DNA from: Chthoniobacter flavus
Lineage (GTDB): Bacteria; Verrucomicrobiota; Verrucomicrobiia; Chthoniobacterales; Chthoniobacteraceae
NCBI GenBank assembly: GCA_945861435.1
Contig: CAMAUX010000029.1
Location: 1-64,000, forward strand
Direction of reading: 5' to 3'
Length of the DNA: 64,000 bases
The notes under the pieces were generated by a model, which saw nothing but the letters and a program-made list of their open reading frames with translations, did no database searches and was not told where the DNA came from. Numbering within the stretch: the first letter of the stretch is position 1; each line of letters opens with the position of its first letter. Below are positions 36,960 to 47,476 of the stretch, piece by piece. Both the position numbers and the translations under genes were made by a program.

Positions 36960-39900
36960 CTAACGCCTGGCCGCCAGATCCTTGTGGAACTCCTGGACCG
37001 TCTTCACGCTGAGCCCGTGCTCGCGCAGCGCGCGGATGCCCTCCGCACTGGCTCTCGCAGCCCGCAGGGTCGTCATGATCGGCAGCCGGTTGGCGGCCGC
37101 CGTACTGCGAATCTTCACCTCGTCCACGCGCGGATTCTTCCCCGCAGGCGTGTTGATGATGAGGCTGAGCTCCCCGTTCTTGATCATGTCCAGCGCGTTG
37201 GGCCGCCCCTCGGCAAGCTTGAAGAGCTTGATCGAATCCACCCCGCCCTCCTTCAGGGCCTGCGCCGTGCCGCTCGTCGCAAACAACCGGAACCCGAGCT
37301 CCGCCAGCTGCCTCGCGATCCCCACGATGTGCGGCTTGTCACTGTCCTTCACACTCAAAAACACGTTGCCCCCGGTGGGTAGCGGCGGCTGGGCCGCCAT
37401 CTGCGCCTTCGCATAAGCGAGCCCCATGCTGGCATCCACGCCCATCACCTCGCCCGTGCTCTTCATCTCCGGCCCCAGCACAATGTCGATGCCCGGGAAC
37501 CGCACAAACGGGAACACCGCCTCCTTCACCGAGTAATACCCGGGTGTGACCTCCTCGGTGAACCCCAACTCCTTGAGGCTGTGCCCCGCCATGACCTTCG
37601 CCGCGAGCTTTGCCAGCGGCACGCCGATCGCCTTGCTCACAAAGGGCACGGTCCGGCTCGCACGCGGGTTGACCTCCAACACGTAAAGCTGCTCGTCCTT
37701 CACCGCAAACTGCACGTTCATCAGCCCCTTCACCTTCAACTCCCGCGCCATCGCCTTCGTCGCACGGCTGATCTCCCCACGCACCGCCTCGCTCAGCGAG
37801 AACGACGGAATCACGCACGCACTGTCGCCACTGTGGATCCCTGCCTGCTCGATGTGCTCCATGATCGCACCCAGCACCACCGTCTCCCCGTCGCAGATGC
37901 AGTCCACGTCCACCTCCGTCGCGTCCTCGAGAAAATGATCCACCAGCACCGGACGTTCCGGACTGGCCTCCACCGCCGTGCGGATGTACCGGCGCAGGTC
38001 GGCCTCGTTGTGCACCAGCTCCATCGCCCGCCCACCCAGCACGAACGAGGGACGCACCAGCACCGGATAACCAATCCGCGCCGCCACAGCCACCGCCTCG
38101 TCCTCGTTGGTCGCCGTGCCACCAGGCGTCTGCCGGATGCTGAGCTTGTCGAGCATCGCCGAGAACAGCTTGCGGTCCTCCGCGATCTCAATGCTCTGAG
38201 GCGATGTACCGATGATCGGCACCCCCGCTGCCTGCAGCCCCGCGGCAAGGTTCAGCGGCGTCTGCCCTCCAAACTGCACGATCACCCCGTGCAGGTTCTC
38301 GCTCTCCTGCTCGCAGATGTTCAGCACGTCCTCCAAAGTCAGTGGCTCGAAATAGAGCTTGTCGCTCGTGTCGTAATCCGTCGAAACCGTCTCAGGATTC
38401 GAGTTCACCATGATGGTCTCAAACCCCAGCTCCTTGAGCGCAAACGCCGCGTGCACGCAGCAGTAGTCGAACTCAATCCCCTGCCCGATCCGGTTCGGCC
38501 CGCCGCCCAAAATGATCACCTTCCGCCGACCCGTCTCACGCCGCTCGTTCTCATCACCGTACGTCGAATAATAATACGGCGTGTACGCCTCGAACTCCGC
38601 AGCACAGGTGTCCACCAGACGATAGGTGGGCACCACCCCAGCCGCCTTGCGCGCCGCGCGCACTTTCTCAAGGGAAACACCCGCCGCCACCGCCAGCTGC
38701 ACATCGGAAAAACCCATCTTCTTCGCACGCCGCAGCGCCGCGGGATCCTCAAGCACAGACCGTTCCCCACCACCGGGCGCCAGCAGCCCGCTGTCCATCG
38801 AACGGCTCGCACCGGGCATCTGAAGGCGCACCTCTTCCTCCACAATCTGACGCAGATGCTCAAGGAACCACCGGTCGATCTTCGTCAGCTCAAAAATCTC
38901 CTCCACTCCCAAACCCGCCAGCAGAGCATCGCGCAGGAAAAAGATCCGCTCCGCATTCGGAACCGCGAGCCTGCCCTTGATGAGCTCCAGATCAAAGACG
39001 TCCTCCGCCTTGTAATGTCCGGCCGCCTCGGCCCGGCTTAAGGGCCCAGTCCAGGAAGGCAGCGTCCTGCCATCCCCGCCCAATCCGAAGCGCTTGATCT
39101 CCAAGGAACGCAGCGCCTTCTGCATGGCCTCCTTGAAGGTCCGCCCGATGGACATCGCCTCGCCCACGCTCTTCATCTGCGTGGTCAGCGTCGCATCGGC
39201 CTGCGGGAATTTCTCAAATGTGAACCGCGGCACCTTCACCACCACGTAGTCGATCGTCGGCTCAAAGCTCGCGGGCGTCTCGCGCGTGATGTCGTTGCGC
39301 ACCTCGTCCAGCGTGTAACCCACCGCCAGCTTCGCCGCGATCTTCGCAATCGGGAACCCCGTCGCCTTCGACGCCAGCGCCGAACTGCGCGAAACCCGCG
39401 GGTTCATCTCAATCACAATCATCCGCCCGTTGTCCGGGTTCACCGCAAACTGGATGTTGGAACCGCCCGTCTCCACGCCAATCTCACGGATCACCGCGAA
39501 GGAGGCATCGCGCATCATCTGGTACTCCCGGTCGGTCAGCGTCTGCGCGGGCGCCACGGTGATCGAATCGCCCGTGTGCACCCCCATCGGATCCAGATTC
39601 TCGATCGAACACACGATGACACAGTTGTCGTTGCGATCGCGCATCACCTCCATCTCGAACTCCTTCCAACCAAGGAGCGACTCCTCAATCAGCACCTCCG
39701 ACACCGGCGAAAGATCCAGACCACGCGCCACGATCACCTCAAACTCCTCCCGATTGTATGCGATGCCACCGCCCGAACCCCCGAGCGTGAACGCCGGCCG
39801 GATGATGAGCGGCATCGTCCCGATCTTCTGCGCCACCACCCGCGCCTCCTCCATCGCGTGGGCGGTCCCCGAGGTGGGCATGTCGAGGCCGATCTTCAAC

Positions 39901-40307
39901 ATCGCATCCTTGAAGGCCTGCCGATCCTCCCCCTTGTGAATCGCCTCCGCATTGGCACCAATCATCTTCACCCCGTGCTTCGCAAGCACACCGCTCTCGT
40001 ACAGCTTCATCGCGCAGTTGAGCGCCGTCTGCCCACCAAGCGTCGGCAGCAACGCGTCGGGCTTCTCCCGCTCAATGATCTTCTCCACCACCTCCGGCGT
40101 GATCGGCTCAATGTACGTGCGGTCCGCAAACTCCGGATCCGTCATGATCGTGGCCGGATTCGAATTCACCAGAATCACGCTGTACCCCTCCTCCTTCAAC
40201 GCCTTGCAAGCCTGCACCCCAGAGTAGTCAAATTCACAACCCTGCCCAATCACGATGGGACCCGAACCAATCAGGAGAATTCTGCGAAGCGAGGTGTCTT
40301 TAGGCAT
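36960..40307 (-). CDS. carB: Carbamoyl-phosphate synthase, large subunit
   Basis: This 1115-residue enzyme makes carbamoyl phosphate for pyrimidines and arginine. It has two ATP-grasp halves. The first starts [23 protein letters not shown] and contains [11 protein letters not shown]; the second starts [21 protein letters not shown] and contains [16 protein letters not shown]-terminal MGS-like allosteric domain ([25 protein letters not shown]) closes it. The start at 40307 fits the family; an upstream in-frame ATG at 40340 adds 11 residues. The small subunit carA is not in the window. Confidence 0.97.
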   Translation of the reverse strand: MPKDTSLRRILLIGSGPIVIGQGCEFDYSGVQACKALKEEGYSVILVNSNPATIMTDPEFADRTYIEPITPEVVEKIIEREKPDALLPTLGGQTALNCAMKLYESGVLAKHGVKMIGANAEAIHKGEDRQAFKDAMLKIGLDMPTSGTAHAMEEARVVAQKIGTMPLIIRPAFTLGGSGGGIAYNREEFEVIVARGLDLSPVSEVLIEESLLGWKEFEMEVMRDRNDNCVIVCSIENLDPMGVHTGDSITVAPAQTLTDREYQMMRDASFAVIREIGVETGGSNIQFAVNPDNGRMIVIEMNPRVSRSSALASKATGFPIAKIAAKLAVGYTLDEVRNDITRETPASFEPTIDYVVVKVPRFTFEKFPQADATLTTQMKSVGEAMSIGRTFKEAMQKALRSLEIKRFGLGGDGRTLPSWTGPLSRAEAAGHYKAEDVFDLELIKGRLAVPNAERIFFLRDALLAGLGVEEIFELTKIDRWFLEHLRQIVEEEVRLQMPGASRSMDSGLLAPGGGERSVLEDPAALRRAKKMGFSDVQLAVAAGVSLEKVRAARKAAGVVPTYRLVDTCAAEFEAYTPYYYSTYGDENERRETGRRKVIILGGGPNRIGQGIEFDYCCVHAAFALKELGFETIMVNSNPETVSTDYDTSDKLYFEPLTLEDVLNICEQESENLHGVIVQFGGQTPLNLAAGLQAAGVPIIGTSPQSIEIAEDRKLFSAMLDKLSIRQTPGGTATNEDEAVAVAARIGYPVLVRPSFVLGGRAMELVHNEADLRRYIRTAVEASPERPVLVDHFLEDATEVDVDCICDGETVVLGAIMEHIEQAGIHSGDSACVIPSFSLSEAVRGEISRATKAMARELKVKGLMNVQFAVKDEQLYVLEVNPRASRTVPFVSKAIGVPLAKLAAKVMAGHSLKELGFTEEVTPGYYSVKEAVFPFVRFPGIDIVLGPEMKSTGEVMGVDASMGLAYAKAQMAAQPPLPTGGNVFLSVKDSDKPHIVGIARQLAELGFRLFATSGTAQALKEGGVDSIKLFKLAEGRPNALDMIKNGELSLIINTPAGKNPRVDEVKIRSTAAANRLPIMTTLRAARASAEGIRALREHGLSVKTVQEFHKDLAARR

Positions 40308-40425
40308 TGGAAAACGGGGTGGCGCCGCTGGGCCTCCCACGGGGACGGGGCTGCCTTCTGCGGCAAAAGTGCGCAGGTTCTAGCAGACCCCCTCGGCCGC
40401 GGCAATTACTCGTCCGCAGAAAACA

Positions 40426-40439
40426 GGGTTTTTTAACCC
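40426..40439 (-). terminator. Small hairpin between the LolA-like gene and carB
   Basis: GGGTT-AAAA-AACCC read on the minus strand forms a 5-bp stem, followed by TGTTTT. It lies 48 bases after the LolA-like stop and 119 bases before carB, so it may end the upstream transcript. The T-run is short and broken. Confidence 0.35.
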
Positions 40440-40486
40440 AACACACCCCGCACCCGGGACGCCCTCCGCAAGCCCCATGGACCGAG

Positions 40487-41293
40487 CTACTTGGAATCCT
40501 GCGTCTTCTCTTCCCTTCCGCCGGTCACCAAATTCAGCAGCTGTCGGAACTGGCCGGCGGAGAGCCGCCGCAGATCCTTGCTCTGCTCCTCGCTGGGCTT
40601 CCACGTATCCGCGCCGAGGGGGGCGAAGTACCGCACCGAATCAATGCGCACCACCACCTCCCAGTCCGGCTGCCGCACCCGAATGCGCATCGGAACGGCA
40701 TCCTCGCCGGCCCAGACCCGCGCTTTCCAACCCGACCCCTTCAGAATCTTGACCAGTTCAGGCATCATCTCCACATCGATCACCCGGCACGCCACGCCAT
40801 CCAGCGTCTCCGAGTCCAGCTCCTGCACTTGAAAAAGGGCGGGCAAAAAAACCAGCTGGAGCTCCGAAAGCGGCAGCTCCATGGCCTTCACACGCGCATT
40901 CGGATCCACCTTCCCCAGCCTGCCCGCGGCCTCCGCCGACGCCAGCACGGCATCCAGCTTGCTGCCCGGCGACACCCAGAACTCCTGTCCGTCCCGGCAA
41001 ATAGTCACCTCCTGCCCCATCACAGGCCCGCTCAACAGCACCTTGTCGGGAGCCGCCAGCTTCACGCTCGCCCTCGACCCAGCTAATTCCGCGGGCAGAC
41101 CGGTCATCGACTCCAGCCGCAGCTCCAGCTGCAGAGTCCGATCGGTCAAGGAACTCTTCTTGGCAAAAACCTTCGTGAACGGCGTCAGAATACCGGCAAA
41201 AAGGCCGTTCTTACCACCGGGCTTGGCACCCGATGCCAGCGCCACGCCCAACCCCAAAAACAGCACCACCAAAATTTTCAGGCGGAATATCAC
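40487..41293 (-). CDS. LolA-like/outer-membrane lipoprotein-sorting type protein
   Basis: This exported protein of about 268 residues has a signal peptide (MIFRLKILVVLFLGLGVALASG). The mature part reads like the open beta-barrel of the LolA/DUF4292 superfamily: VKLAAPDKVLLSGPVMGQEVTICRDGQEFWVSPG, then VFLPALFQVQELDSETLDGVACRVIDVEMMPEL. It may bind lipid or lipoprotein in the periplasm; the match is from fold-level resemblance. Start is uncertain: GTG at 41293 begins the signal cleanly, TTG at 41311 adds six residues. It is divergent from the second ExbB gene. Confidence 0.6.
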   Translation of the reverse strand: MIFRLKILVVLFLGLGVALASGAKPGGKNGLFAGILTPFTKVFAKKSSLTDRTLQLELRLESMTGLPAELAGSRASVKLAAPDKVLLSGPVMGQEVTICRDGQEFWVSPGSKLDAVLASAEAAGRLGKVDPNARVKAMELPLSELQLVFLPALFQVQELDSETLDGVACRVIDVEMMPELVKILKGSGWKARVWAGEDAVPMRIRVRQPDWEVVVRIDSVRYFAPLGADTWKPSEEQSKDLRRLSAGQFRQLLNLVTGGREEKTQDSK

Positions 41294-41420
41294 ACGCACA
41301 GCAGCACCCAAGGCGGATTTCTGCCCGATGGCAACGGTTTTTCGGTCCGTTGAATTCCTCTCCCCTCCAAAGCTTTCCCTTTCAGCCAGCCACAGTTTGC
41401 TCTAAACCGAACCCAGTCTC

Positions 41421-42200
41421 ATGGCCCCCACCCCAGTGCTGCTGCCCTTTCTGGCCACCGATGGCGGCCTCGTGTTCGCCTTCGAGAACTCCACCCTGCC
41501 CGGAAAGTCCGTGCTGCTGTGCCTCTTCGCGGCCTCAGTCTTCAGCTGGGCGGTCATGGTCACCAAGTTCCGCATGTTCCGCCGCGCAGCATACAGGCGC
41601 GAAAAATTCCTCGAACGCTTCCGCGCAGACCGCCAGCCCCTCACCCTCTACTCCGAAGGCGCTCGCTTCGAGGGCGCCCCGGTTTTCGCCGTCTACAAAG
41701 CCGGCTGCCGCGAACTCGCCTTCCAGTTGCTCGGCGCCCCGGACGTCGACGAAACCTTCCGCGCTCGCCTCGCAGGCGCATCCCGCATCTCCCCAGCCCA
41801 GATGCGCGTGGTCACCTCCGCCATGGAACGCGCCGTCGGCGAAACCGCCCTCAAACTCGAGGCGCAAATGATCATCCTCTCCACCTCCGTCAGCGGCGCA
41901 CCTTTCCTCGGACTTCTCGGCACCGTCTGGGGCGTCATGGAAACCTTCGCCGACGTTGCCATCGCGGGAAAAGCCAACCTCGCCGCCATGGCACCGGGTG
42001 TCTCGGCCGCGCTGATCACCACCGTCACAGGCCTCCTCGTCGCCATCCCCGCAATGTTCGGCTACAATTACCTCATCACCACACTCCGCGCGATGATCGT
42101 CGAACTCGACAACTTCTCCGCCGAACTCGCCAGCAGCTTCGAACACCGCCACGTCGACCACGGCGAACGCGACACCCCTCGCAGCACACCAGAGCGCTGA
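41421..42200 (+). CDS. MotA/TolQ/ExbB proton channel (second system)
   Basis: This 259-residue inner-membrane protein has three predicted helices: about 30-50 (SVLLCLFAASVFSWAVMVTKF), then GAPFLGLLGTVWGVMETF and TVTGLLVAIPAMFGYNYL. These last two carry the conserved GLLGTV and AIPA motifs. It energises the ExbD-TonB genes that follow at 13 bp and 3 bp. Unlike the first ExbB here it has no zinc ribbon and ends in a short charged tail. Confidence 0.94.
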   Translation: MAPTPVLLPFLATDGGLVFAFENSTLPGKSVLLCLFAASVFSWAVMVTKFRMFRRAAYRREKFLERFRADRQPLTLYSEGARFEGAPVFAVYKAGCRELAFQLLGAPDVDETFRARLAGASRISPAQMRVVTSAMERAVGETALKLEAQMIILSTSVSGAPFLGLLGTVWGVMETFADVAIAGKANLAAMAPGVSAALITTVTGLLVAIPAMFGYNYLITTLRAMIVELDNFSAELASSFEHRHVDHGERDTPRSTPER

Positions 42201-42213
42201 CCTTCCACCACCC

Positions 42214-42627
42214 ATGCGCCGCTTCTCCGACCGCCACGGGCTTCACTCGATCAGCGAACTGAATGTCACCCCGCTGCTCGACCTCGCATTCGTCCTCCTG
42301 ATCATCTTCATGATCACCACCCCCCTCATGGAGAACAGCGTCGACCTCGTGCTCCCCTCCAGCGAGGCCTCCAGCAAGGCCCCACCACCAGACGCCGTCC
42401 AGACCATCTCCATCACTCGCGACGAACAGATCTCCCTCAACGGCAACCCCACCCCTCTCCAAGATCTCCAGCAGATCCTCAGCGACCTCCGCCAGAACCA
42501 GCAGGACATCGGCGTCGTCATCCGCGCCCACAAAGAACTCCCCGTCCAGTCCCTCGTCTCCATCATGGACGCAGTCCAGCGCGCCCAGATCTCCAAGGTC
42601 GGCGTCGTCACCCACACCGAGGACTAG
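42214..42627 (+). CDS. ExbD/TolR biopolymer transport protein (second system)
   Basis: This 137-residue protein has the N-terminal INELNVTPLLDLAFVLLIIF-like segment (ISELNVTPLLDLAF), with the conserved Asp in the transmembrane helix. The C-terminal domain (QKELPVQ-like AHKELPVQSLVSIMDAVQRAQISKVGVV) is typical of ExbD. It sits between ExbB and TonB and stops 3 bp before the TonB start. Confidence 0.94.
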   Translation: MRRFSDRHGLHSISELNVTPLLDLAFVLLIIFMITTPLMENSVDLVLPSSEASSKAPPPDAVQTISITRDEQISLNGNPTPLQDLQQILSDLRQNQQDIGVVIRAHKELPVQSLVSIMDAVQRAQISKVGVVTHTED

Positions 42628-42630
42628 CCC

Positions 42631-43713
42631 ATGCGGCGCGCCGCAGCCGACGAACCAGACCTCCTCGACGGCACCCCCGTATTCCGCCGCACCCTGCTAG
42701 CCGTCGGGGCAGCACACGGCGTCCTCATCCTGCTCTTCTTCCTCCTCTCCCGCCCCGCACCCGAGAAAAAGCCGGAACCCATCCTCTGGCTCGACGGTGG
42801 ATCCATGGGCGGTGGCGCCCCTTCCACCTCCGCACCAGCAGCCACGGAAGATCCCACCCCGTCCCCGCCGCCACTTCCCGAGCCGGATCCCGTCCCTCCG
42901 CCTCCGCCACCAACCCCTCCGCCACCGGATCCCACCCCGGTCCCCACACCCATCCCCGAACCGGACCCTCTTCCTCCAAGCGATCTGGCAACCCCCAAAC
43001 CCACTCCCAAACCGACGCCGGCACCCACTCCGAAGCCCACTCCCAAACCGACGCCAAAATCCACTCCCACACCCAAGCCTACTCCAAAGCCCACGCCGAA
43101 ACCCACGCCAACCGCCACACCGAAACCCACGCCCAAGCCCACCCCAAAATCCAACGCCGAAGCCACGCCAAAAACCACGCCAAAAACCACGCCAAAAACC
43201 ACGGCCAAAACCGACAAAACTGAAAAGACCGACGGGCAAGCCGATCCCAAGGCCGACACCAAAAAAGGCGGCGACTCACAGGGCAAGGCGGCCAAGGGAC
43301 AGGAAAACGGCGACTCCGGCGGGAAGTCTGGCAAAGGCTCCGGACCGGGCTCCGGCAACCAACCCGGCACTGGGGCCGGCAATGGCCCCGGCAAGGGCTC
43401 GGGCCCGGGCGGAGCCTCGCAATTCGGCTGGTACTTTTCCCTCCTCAAGGACCGCTTCGACGAACACTGGCACCAACCCACCTCCATCGTGCGCTCCTCG
43501 CAGGACTTCGTCACCACGCTCAAACTGCGCATCTCCAAGAACGGGTCCATCCTCCTCCGCGAGATCGCCCACTCCTCAGGCAACCCCCTCATGGACGAAA
43601 GCGTCATGGCCGCAGCCCAGCGCGTGCAGGCCGTCCCCGCTCTTCCCTCGGGCCTCAGCGACGGCCCGTTCTACGAGGTGAACATCAACTTCAAGCTCGA
43701 CCAAAGCCCGTAG
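42631..43713 (+). CDS. TonB-like energy transducer with a long Pro/Lys/Thr repeat
   Basis: This 360-residue protein has a short cytoplasmic start and one transmembrane helix (about 28-46, [14 protein letters not shown]). A long periplasmic spacer follows of PTPKP-type repeats (about 70-200, where E. coli TonB has EP/KP repeats), then a Gly/Lys-rich stretch. The C-terminal TonB domain is [34 protein letters not shown], which would bind the TonB box of outer-membrane receptors. It closes the ExbB-ExbD-TonB set. No TonB-dependent receptor gene is in the window. Confidence 0.9.
   Translation: MRRAAADEPDLLDGTPVFRRTLLAVGAAHGVLILLFFLLSRPAPEKKPEPILWLDGGSMGGGAPSTSAPAATEDPTPSPPPLPEPDPVPPPPPPTPPPPDPTPVPTPIPEPDPLPPSDLATPKPTPKPTPAPTPKPTPKPTPKSTPTPKPTPKPTPKPTPTATPKPTPKPTPKSNAEATPKTTPKTTPKTTAKTDKTEKTDGQADPKADTKKGGDSQGKAAKGQENGDSGGKSGKGSGPGSGNQPGTGAGNGPGKGSGPGGASQFGWYFSLLKDRFDEHWHQPTSIVRSSQDFVTTLKLRISKNGSILLREIAHSSGNPLMDESVMAAAQRVQAVPALPSGLSDGPFYEVNINFKLDQSP
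42975..43245. repeat. Degenerate 6/12-bp repeat encoding the TonB Pro-Lys-Thr spacer
   Basis: CCCAC(T/G)CCNAA(A/G)-type units encoding Pro-Thr-Pro-Lys occur over about 270 bp. The DNA is low complexity and its copy number probably varies between strains. Confidence 0.75.
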
Positions 43714-43741
43714 CCCTCGCCCCCCCCCGCGACGCCACCCC

Positions 43742-44494
43742 TCAATCCAACTCCACGGAATCGCTGCGGAGAGAAGTCTTTGCCACTCCCTCACACGCCC
43801 CACCACCAGCACCCGCCGGGGCTCCTGCACCCGAACGGCCTTCGGATTCAGAGCCCGACGACTCCACGTCCCCGGGACTGAGCGTGCGGAAAACCACTGC
43901 CGCAAGGCCTGCCGCAAGCAGATCCGCGACGAGATACACCCAGAGCTCACTCGCGCGCGCAAGCCCCATCCCCACCATGCCCACCGCCACGGCGGGATTG
44001 AACGCGCCGCCCGAGTACCCCCCAAAGACCAGCGCACACGACAGCACGGTGAACCCGATGGCCAACCCGTAAAACCCGTTGTCTGCATTGGCCCGCGCGG
44101 TGGCCACGTTGAGCACCACATACGCCAGCGCAAAGGTGCCCAGAAACTCCGCCGCCAGAGGCACACCCACCCCCTGCGGAAACTCCACCGCCAGCACCTT
44201 CACCCCGGGCTTCATCGCAAGCACCCCCACCGACGCCACCCACGCCCCAAGCACCTGCGCCACCCAGTACCCGGGCACCTGCCCCCACGGAATCCGCCCA
44301 CGAAGCCACACCGCCAGCGTCACCGCAGGATTGTAATGCGCTCCTGAAAGGTGCCCACCCGCAAACACCATCACCAACAACATCGCCCCGATCGCCAGCG
44401 GCGCCAGCATCCCAGCCCCCTCCCCCACTCCGGTATGCCCCACCGCACTCACCAAAAAGAAGGTCCCAATAAACTCCGCCACATACTTCCTCAT
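43742..44494 (-). CDS. Aquaporin (MIP family) with a hydrophilic C-terminal tail
   Basis: This 250-residue membrane channel has six transmembrane segments and both NPA boxes: Asn55-Pro-Ala57 (HYNPAVT) and Asn166-Pro-Ala168 (AFNPAVA). Positions near the second box (GGYSGGAFNPA) fit an aquaporin rather than a glycerol facilitator, so water transport is likely. The last 45 residues (PGDVESSGSESEGRSGAGAPAG) form an unusual Ser/Gly/Glu-rich cytoplasmic tail. The start at 44494 is the family-type MRKYVAEFIGT; a longer frame upstream is Arg-rich. It is divergent from glpX. Confidence 0.93.
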   Translation of the reverse strand: MRKYVAEFIGTFFLVSAVGHTGVGEGAGMLAPLAIGAMLLVMVFAGGHLSGAHYNPAVTLAVWLRGRIPWGQVPGYWVAQVLGAWVASVGVLAMKPGVKVLAVEFPQGVGVPLAAEFLGTFALAYVVLNVATARANADNGFYGLAIGFTVLSCALVFGGYSGGAFNPAVAVGMVGMGLARASELWVYLVADLLAAGLAAVVFRTLSPGDVESSGSESEGRSGAGAPAGAGGGACEGVAKTSLRSDSVELD

Positions 44495-44705
44495 GCCTCC
44501 TGCTTCGGCTGCGAACCTCCCGCGCCGCGTCCTGCGTTCACCTCCCTCAGGCTTGAAACTCTTCCGCCTGACTCCTCTTCCATGCCAGCCCCCGAGCCGA
44601 TTACGTCGCAATCACAACCGCTGCTCACTCCTGATTCACTCCTGAGCGAAAATACCTTGTGAAAACGCTGGTTCCAAGGGGGCTCATCCGCGCACAAAAA
44701 GACCC

Positions 44706-45779
44706 GTGAACGATGCCCCACACTCCCTCACCTCCACCGACCCGGAACGCACCGTAGAATTCGAATTCGTACGCGCCACAGAAAACGCCGCTCTCAACTC
44801 CCTCCAGTGGTTCGGACGCGGCGACAAGGAACTCGCTGACGCCGCCGCCTGCGATGCCATCTACGGCGTGTTCGACCTCGTCGACATCGCCGGCGAAGTC
44901 GTCATCGGCGAGGGCATCAAGGACAACGCCCCAGGCATCTTCCTCGGCGAACAACTCGGCACATGGCGCCAAGGCTCCGCACGCTTCGACATCGCCCTCG
45001 ATCCCATCGACGGCACCACCAACATCGCCGGCGGCATGCCCAACGCCATCTCCGTCATGGCCGCCAGCGAACGACTCGCCGGCGAGGACCGTGCCATGAA
45101 GAACATCCCCTCCTTCTACTCCGCCAAGCTCGCCTACGGCCCCGAGGTAGTCCATGCCATCACCTCCGGCATGGATCCACTCTCCCTCGACGAGCCCCCA
45201 CACCAACTCCTCGCCAAAGTCGCCAAGGCCCTCGGCAAACGCGTCAACGACGTGGTCGTCGTCACCCTCAACCGCCCGCGCCATGCCGATTTCATCCGCG
45301 CCGTGCGCGAAGCCGGTGCCTCCCTGCGCCTCATCACCGACGGCGACATCACCGCCGCCGTCTCCCCCTCCCTCGCCGACAGCGGCGTCGACCTCTTCTA
45401 CGGCATCGGCGGATCGCCCGAGGGCATCCTCACCGCAGCCGCCATGAAGGCCCTCGGCGGCGAAATGCTCCTGCGCATGTGGCCGCGGGATCAGGCCGAA
45501 CGCACCGCTCTCCTCAAACTCGTCGGCGCACACGAACTCGACCGCATCTTCACCAGCTCAGACCTCGTCCACGGCAACAGCGCCCTCTTCTGCGCCACAG
45601 GTATCAGCGACAGCCCCCTGCTCCCAGGCGTCCGCCTCTTCGGCAACAAAGCCGTCACCCACTCCGTCCTCATGCGCGAACGCAGCCGCACCGTCCGCTA
45701 CATCCGCGCCGTCCACGACCTCCGCCACAAGACCATCCACCTCCGCAGCAAACGCGCCGAGAGCAGGCTCCAATCCTGA
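44706..45779 (+). CDS. glpX: Fructose-1,6-bisphosphatase class II (GlpX-type)
   Basis: This 357-residue enzyme dephosphorylates fructose 1,6-bisphosphate in gluconeogenesis or pentose recycling. It starts with GTG and shows the class II signature GEGIKDNAPGIFLGEQLG and the metal site DIALDPIDGTTNIAGG. The downstream motif VVTLNRPRHADFIRAVREAGA also matches. Length agrees with GlpX (about 330-345). Rhamnulokinase begins 27 bp after its stop, so the two probably form one transcript. Some GlpX proteins also act on sedoheptulose bisphosphate. Confidence 0.94.
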   Translation: MNDAPHSLTSTDPERTVEFEFVRATENAALNSLQWFGRGDKELADAAACDAIYGVFDLVDIAGEVVIGEGIKDNAPGIFLGEQLGTWRQGSARFDIALDPIDGTTNIAGGMPNAISVMAASERLAGEDRAMKNIPSFYSAKLAYGPEVVHAITSGMDPLSLDEPPHQLLAKVAKALGKRVNDVVVVTLNRPRHADFIRAVREAGASLRLITDGDITAAVSPSLADSGVDLFYGIGGSPEGILTAAAMKALGGEMLLRMWPRDQAERTALLKLVGAHELDRIFTSSDLVHGNSALFCATGISDSPLLPGVRLFGNKAVTHSVLMRERSRTVRYIRAVHDLRHKTIHLRSKRAESRLQS

Positions 45780-45806
45780 GCCCGCATCCGCCACGCCGCC
45801 ACCCCA

Positions 45807-47303
45807 ATGCCAGACCAAGTCCACCTCGCCATCGACTGCGGTGCAGAAAGCGGCCGCATCATCGCCGGCCTCTGGGACGGCTCCCGCATGCGGCTCGAGG
45901 AACTCCTCCGCTTCCCCACCGGCGGCAGCCTCCACGACGGCGGCCTGCGCTGGGAGGTCGAGCGCTTCTGGACCCAGATCGAAAACGGCCTCGCCGCAGC
46001 TGCAGCACGCTTCGGCAGCAGCATCGTCTCCGTAGGCGCAGACACCTGGGGGCTCGACTACGTCCTCCTCAACTCCGCCGGCAGACTCCTCGAAATGCCA
46101 TGGCATTACCGCGACCGCCGCAGCTTCGGCGTCATGGCACGCATGCTTTCCAAAGTCCCGCGCGCCGAGATCTTCGCCGCCACAGGCACCCAGTTCATGG
46201 AGATCAACACCCTCTGCCAGCTCGCCGCCTCCGAGCTGACACAGCCGGGCATGCTCGCACGCGCCGACCGGCTCCTGATGATCCCGGACTACTTCCACTA
46301 CCGCCTCTGCGGCGCACGCGTCGGCGAATTCACCAACGCCACCACCACCCAGTGCTTCCACCCCACGCAGCGCACTTGGTCCACGGACCTCCTCACGCGC
46401 CTCGGCATCCCCACCAAGATGCTGCCCCCGGTCGTCGCACCCGGCTCGCGCCTCGGCAGCATCCTCAAACCCATCGCCGCGCGCACAGGCCTCAGCTCCG
46501 CAGTCGAAGTCATCGCCCCGGCAACCCACGACACCGCCTCCGCCGTCGCCGGCCTTCCCGCCCTCGACGCAGCAGCCGGCGGCAGGGTCGCCTTCCTGAG
46601 CTCCGGCACATGGTCACTCCTCGGCGTCGAACTTCCGGAACCCAACCTTTCCGAACGCGCCCTCGCTGAAAACTTCACCAACGAGGGCGGCACCGACGGT
46701 CGCTACCGCTTCCTCAAAAACGTCATGGGCCTCTGGCTCGTCCAGCAATGCCGCCGTTCCTTCGAAGAACGCGGCGGCCTCAACGACTACGGCGCCCTCA
46801 TCGCCGGCGCACAGAACGCCCCTGCCTTCCGCTCCCTTGTCGATCCGGACGACTCCCGCTTCCTCAACCCGCCGGACATGATCCCCGCCATCATCGGCTT
46901 CTGCCGCGAAACCGGTCAGCCAGAGCCCGAGTCCAAGGACGCCTTCATCCGCTGCGCCCTCGAAAGCCTCGCCCTCAAATACGCACGCGTGCTGCGCGCC
47001 ATCGTCGACATCACAGGCTCCCCGGTAGCCGCCATCAACATCGTCGGCGGCGGATCCCGCAACCAACTCCTCAACCAATTCACCGCCGACGCCTGCCAAC
47101 TCCCCGTCTTCGCAGGCCCTGTCGAAGCCACCGCACTCGGCAACCTCCTCGTCCAGGCACGCGGTGCAGGCGCTCTCTCCTCCCTCGATCAGATGAAGGC
47201 CGCCGCCAGCGCCTCCAGCGAAATCGAACGCTTCGATCCGCGCCCAGACGCCGCATGGGCCGAGGCCGCCGCCCGCTTCGACTCCCTCTGCAAGCGCCCC
47301 TGA
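45807..47303 (+). CDS. rhaB: Rhamnulokinase (FGGY carbohydrate kinase)
   Basis: This 498-residue kinase phosphorylates L-rhamnulose with ATP in rhamnose catabolism. The N-terminus VHLAIDCGAESGRIIAGLWDG and the DTWGLDYVLLN stretch match RhaB. ATHDTASAVAGLP and the FGGY-like second domain (AAINIVGGGSRNQLLNQFTAD) follow. FGGY kinases vary in sugar use, but the DCGAESGR start and length favour RhaB. The isomerase and aldolase of the pathway are not in the window. It lies 27 bp after glpX. Confidence 0.88.
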   Translation: MPDQVHLAIDCGAESGRIIAGLWDGSRMRLEELLRFPTGGSLHDGGLRWEVERFWTQIENGLAAAAARFGSSIVSVGADTWGLDYVLLNSAGRLLEMPWHYRDRRSFGVMARMLSKVPRAEIFAATGTQFMEINTLCQLAASELTQPGMLARADRLLMIPDYFHYRLCGARVGEFTNATTTQCFHPTQRTWSTDLLTRLGIPTKMLPPVVAPGSRLGSILKPIAARTGLSSAVEVIAPATHDTASAVAGLPALDAAAGGRVAFLSSGTWSLLGVELPEPNLSERALAENFTNEGGTDGRYRFLKNVMGLWLVQQCRRSFEERGGLNDYGALIAGAQNAPAFRSLVDPDDSRFLNPPDMIPAIIGFCRETGQPEPESKDAFIRCALESLALKYARVLRAIVDITGSPVAAINIVGGGSRNQLLNQFTADACQLPVFAGPVEATALGNLLVQARGAGALSSLDQMKAAASASSEIERFDPRPDAAWAEAAARFDSLCKRP

Positions 47304-47476
47304 GGCTCACTCCCCCGCAGCCCCGCCTTGCCCCAAAACTTGGCGAACTTGTTCGCCAGGCAAAACCCCTCGGTGCCGGTCGGCTCACAGGGGGGAATCC
47401 AACAGCGGTCTTCCAGTCACCCGCGCTTTGCCCTATGGACGCGGTGTTCCCGCTCATCGGCAGAACCCCACCCCCC